64,000 nucleotides of DNA, taken from positions 71,129,821 to 71,193,820 of the forward strand of contig NC_092346.1 in the NCBI RefSeq assembly GCF_963676685.1, in the 5' to 3' direction. Source of the stretch: Mytilus edulis. Its lineage: Eukaryota; Mollusca; Bivalvia; Mytilida; Mytilidae. This document shows positions 59,596-64,000 of this stretch, one piece after another. Positions within the stretch are counted from its first letter, which is position 1. Each line of letters starts with the position of its first letter. Made by a program: the position numbers and the translations under genes. The notes under the pieces are model-generated. The model was not told the origin of the DNA and ran no database searches. It saw only the letters and a program-made list of their open reading frames with translations.

Positions 59596-60154
59596 GTTTG
59601 TAAAGTCTTGTATTATTTCATATCGGTTAAGAATTAGCTTCTCTTATTGGACAACAAGGGGTCACATGACATTCTTTATTCTTTAGTAAAAAAAATATCG
59701 GTTTTAACAGAAAAAAAACGACAAGAAAACCGGTCGTTCACGGACTTGTACATGTTAATGACCAGTTGGGAGTGGTTTCTCTGTTTAGAGTGATGTCCAT
59801 TTTATATTGAAGCTGTTGAATTGTTCACAATATGTTTTCGTTAATTATAAAATTATAGAAACATTTATTTTGTATTTATAATGAAAAATTGCACTTAAAT
59901 GAATGGCAGTGACTTATAGTTACCACTATAAATGGTCTTCACTCTTTCCTATATAGAAATCGTACAATAACTCGAGTTTGCCTTGTACAATTTGAATTTA
60001 TGAGAATTTTTAAAAACATGGTTCCTCAATGAAATAAACACAATAACTTTTATATAATTATTGTGGTATATGCACACCTAGGATTTTTTATCTTTGAAGA
60101 AGTAATAGAAGACGTTTCTGGATCTACAGATTTCATATGAGTACTTCAAACACC

Positions 60155-60445
60155 AACATCTATGCCAACTGCTCTGTCAGTTGGTTCAACATCTACATCT
60201 ATGCTTACTGCTCTGTCAGATGGTTCAACATCTACATCTATGCTGACTGCTCTGTCAGCTGGTTCAACATCTACATCTATGCTGACTGCTCTGTCAGATG
60301 GTTCAACATCTACATCTATGCTGACTGCTCTGTCAGATGGTTCAATATCGACACTTTTGGTGACTGCTTAATTTAGCAGATGGTTCAACATCGACGCCTT
60401 TTCTGACTGCTTTGACAGATGGTTCAACATAGAATGCTCTGTCAG
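60155..60445. repeat. 39-bp minisatellite, about seven copies
   Basis: The unit ACTGCTCTGTCAGATGG-TTCAACATCTACATCTATGCTG is repeated, five copies nearly perfect, the last ones decayed. Because 39 is a multiple of three, two forward frames stay open; one reads TALSDGSTSTSML, a Ser/Thr-rich repeat. Confidence 0.9.
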
Positions 60446-63085
60446 CTGGTTCAAGCACAACACGTGTTAATTCCAAAAATTATGCTCAATAGGTTATAGA
60501 TTTCCTAGTCAGTAAATCAATAGTTTACACCAGATCGACAGTTGTTTATATGTATCCACGAGTCACGCTTTACTGAAACTCTTCACAAACATTACAACGT
60601 AACCAACTCATGCCCGAGTAAAATACAACTCTGTCCTTAAAAAAAAACAAACATATCCGACCGTTTATAGAGACATGTCGAGTCGTCTATCAGAGAGGCA
60701 ACTCGGAATTATCAGGATACGTTTTAATTTCAACGGTATATAGAATATGTCCTTAAATAATGTGAGGATACAATAAGATTGGAAAACAACTTTTGCAAAG
60801 TATTATAAATTAGATAGGGTCGGCAAATTAAGTTTTATAATACTCAGCACTAGTTGACTACTTTTCGAAATATTTATAATGTTCTTTGTTGTACTTGTAG
60901 CGTTGCATTCTTCATGTCATGACATACTAGATACTCGGTGATCAGTAACAATGGAGCATAATTTTAAAAATCACATCAGAAAATGTGTACGAAAGCGCTG
61001 TGATCATCCTCTTGTGCAACATTTAAATCCATCAGTGATAAAAATTAAAATGATGTTGTTGAATCACTCATTTCGTGAATTTTGCTGATTTATATCAATT
61101 CGTTATAATTTTTACAGTTACAAATATTAAGAAAAACATATGTTGTTGTTGCTATAATTTTGTTTTATATTTTTCATTTATTTAGTTTATGTCACAATTA
61201 CAGTAACTTCCATATCATCTATTATTCAGATGAAGTATTTTCAATTTGCTTCCCAAAACTGTTACTGCGACCATCCTTTCATGTGTAAATTCTTAAAATC
61301 ATTTCATCATAAAATTAAAATAAAGTGGTGATTGACTATTTAATATGCTTCTTCCATCATTCCGCTACTGGTTTCTGTACCTGTTCAAATTCAGTAATCT
61401 TGACAATTGTTTGCGTTGTCTCTCTTTGTTTTCTCTACTGGGAATTGGTTGCTATAATAAGCTATTCCATTGATCTTTTATGTTGCAGCCATTAACCGTT
61501 TAGTCAGACTTGGTTCGATATATAACAGTCATGTTTCTTTGTTTCTTTTTATTTGTTTATCATTGAATGCTGCTTTTTTGGAGTTAAATATCAACTTATT
61601 CGTGTTTAAGTTTGAAAAATCAAAAGATCTAGTTGTTATATGGAAACACTTCACCCCACTAATATTCATTCGATAGACTCTAAATAAAATGGATCGATCA
61701 ATTAACATTCATCTTGCAAAATACGTTAAACATTAACTTGATGAAGAACAGACCCTTAACCCTACTTTTAATCAATCCAAAGTATAAATTCAATAACCTT
61801 TATTTATATTTATATTTACTATCGACAGCGTCTATACAAAGAATCACTAAGGATTATTTAAAGGTTTCATTGTCATGATCGGTACATGTCAGAAAACGTA
61901 TTTAAAATACCTCATTTAGATATTAAAAAGTAAATCAACTTATTGACTATTTTCGTTTACCCTTGAGTAAACAAACTTTAATGGGGATTCTCTGAAGAAG
62001 ATCTGATTATGGTAAGATAGTACCTTCTTCAACGTTAATGCTTTACGATGATTTCATATGCTTATACATGTTAAAGAAAATATGGCAAAGTTAAGTGATA
62101 AAATCGTTAGACTATTAAAAACCTTTTATTCAAGTCATGCAGCGAAAGTAAGATCAAAACAAAATACTGTTACACTAAAACGTGTGTCTATAAATAATAT
62201 ATTTGTTAGGCCGTACATACAAGTTCATAAACTAGTTCCGTATGACTCATGCAACGGGCAAACCATAAAAACGAAAACATTTATTCACACAAGATACTCG
62301 AAACATATAAATTGTGCTGCCATTATAAAGTCGTCACATTAATTTACATCCGTGCAATGTGATTAGCACTGATTAATATTTATTTTGAATAAATAATGGA
62401 TATACGTATTTTTAAAGGTAAATGCAAGCAAAGTATTTTGACGTTTTATTTCGTTGGGTTGCTTTTTTTTTAACATAATTATACCTAAAATCTCTTTATA
62501 TTTTGAAAATAAATATCAGCCAGTCCTGACTGTAACGTGATAACGCTTTAATTCGTGTTACTACTAAACCATGAAAATGTATCTACTAAGTATTCAATCA
62601 TTAATAATAATAATACTTTTATTCCAAAAGCAAGAACAACATATACGATATATATACAATGTTTGACAACTTAATTATACATGAAACATATTACATACAC
62701 AGACATAATTATAATGAAATTTTAAATACTTTTTTTAAAAGATTAAATCACTACAACAAATAAAACGCAGTGTATGAGATTGATTTTTTTTTTTTACATA
62801 ATTGTTCAAAATTGACAGCAATATTCTAATTAAGTAGTTTCCCTGGTAAATTTATGTATCTACCAAGCTTGTTATGATTAATAATGTTGCCAACCAAACG
62901 TCAGTAAATTAAAAAAAAATATATAAGTTAAACGAAGTAACTGTAATCTCCATTAGATTATGGGGTACTGCACAAATTGTCTATACATAGACTTTGCTAT
63001 TTCTATTTTTTTTTGGAGGGTTATACAAGTTTATGAATATGTTGTATTTTGGGATTCATCATTTGAAAATACATCCATCAACCGT
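60446..63085. other. AT-rich region without supportable genes
   Basis: I found no exon with borders and phase support. An open frame at 62058-62342 (94 codons, Lys-rich) matches nothing I recognise. Confidence 0.5.
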
Positions 63086-63175
63086 TCAACCAGAGAATGA
63101 GCACTCACAAACATGTTTAACACTGCCACACACTGTATGTGCCTGTCCCAAGTCAGGAGCCTGTGGTACAATAGC
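63086..63175 (+). mobile_element. Small fragment of the Penelope-like 3' tail
   Basis: 'acaaacatgtttaacactgc' and 'gcctgtcccaagtcaggagc' match the tail near 56210-56270. It is followed by a short GGAACGGAA-type simple repeat at 63200-63235. Confidence 0.6.
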
Positions 63176-64000
63176 GGTCGTTAGTTCTTGTCTGTAATAT
63201 AACGGAACGGAATACGGAACGGAAACGGAAACAGAAAGAATTAACATCTTTTCTTTTTGGTTATTTTATCTACATAGGCATGTTTTATACAGTATTACAT
63301 ACATGTACAAGACACAAACAGAGAAATGAATTCAAAATAAAAGATTTTAAAGCATAAGGACTGAGTATTGAAATAATTGCCAGGAGATGATGAGACTGTG
63401 TTTTAAAAATATGTGATCGAAGGCCATTTCGTACGTCGTTCCTGCGATTCATGAGTCTGTTCGTCTTTTCTTTAAAAAAAGTTTGATCAATGTCAATAAG
63501 ATAGTAACCGAACAACACAAAAAAAAATCTCTATAGGCATAAAAAAGATTGACATCGGCCTCGATTCTATAAATAGGTTGTTAAGTAATAATTTTTTGGG
63601 GAAATACTTTGCATCATTATTTTTCTTTGTTTCTTTTTTAATTGCCTTGAATCAAGATTAGTGATGTGGTGTGTCATGTTGCGTTGTTCGGCATTGGTTA
63701 TTTTCGTTGTATCTTTTCTTGTATAATGGAAAGAAAACGTAACAAAATCCGATATGGAAACCAGGGAACTAGAATAGAAACTTGTATATACTTTATGAGA
63801 AAAAAAAATGACAAATCTCTCACTATACAAAGCCTTTCTCACCCTTTTACAATACTCAATGATTTGTATAGTAAATCCTTGCAATACTGAAGTATGCTGT
63901 TTGGTATTTACATAGGAAAAGCACTATATCACCTAGAATTTAAATCAATAAATACGAATTGATGTGCAAAAAGAGGCGAACAGTTAGTAGCCTACATGGA

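Noticed and set aside
62058-62342. 94-codon Lys-rich open frame
   Set aside because: No recognised family, no exon borders; this length is expected by chance in AT-rich DNA of this size.

Overview
This looks like animal nuclear DNA, most likely from a bivalve of the mussel type (Mytilidae). It is AT-rich, has short coding exons with GT/AG borders, long introns and a heavy load of dispersed repeats. Several repeat families look like ones I remember from mussel and oyster genomes: elements starting AGCTCACCTGG with a 166-bp core array, the 'tctgctggtggactatcagt' family, and a retroelement 3' tail ending in 'attccccatttcc'. The species call rests on memory and was not searched. No rRNA, tRNA, CRISPR or bacterial operon was seen.

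Left part (1-18.7 kb): one large gene on the minus strand, starting at 18695 and running off the left edge. I could assemble 13 coding exons whose phases all join (about 581 codons in the window). The order is a basic N-terminus, a Ser/Asp-rich stretch, an SEA domain split over four exons, a long Lys/Glu-rich linker, a fibronectin type III domain, and a tail that appears to lead into a domain encoded beyond the window. A 36-nt microexon falls exactly in the SEA cleavage loop. The last visible exon border has been tandemly copied four times in a 208-bp array at the left edge.

Middle and right part (26.3-59.0 kb): a cluster of four calmodulin-like genes, two on the minus strand (26327-29721 and 34978-39288) and two on the plus strand (39834-44667 and 46117-59001). 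The inner pair diverges from a 545-bp spacer. All four have the same five-exon layout: an ATG-only exon, 31 nt, 144 nt, 231-246 nt, and 26-29 nt, with the same intron phases. Three encode exactly 149 residues and one 145. They differ in EF-hand quality: the rightmost has four canonical loops, while the gene at 39.8 kb has only one clearly intact loop. The layout indicates local duplication of an ancestral calmodulin gene followed by divergence.

Mobile and repeated DNA fills the introns and spacers: a hAT-type and a Harbinger-type non-autonomous element with visible target-site duplications, Helitron-like elements with core tandem arrays, a TIR element built of ACACGTTTGGGG motifs, four large foldback palindromes, decayed Penelope-like and LINE-like reverse transcriptases, a perfect 350-bp tandem array and several minisatellites. 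The last 5 kb (59.0-64 kb) holds only repeat fragments, one 39-bp minisatellite and AT-rich sequence without a supportable gene.
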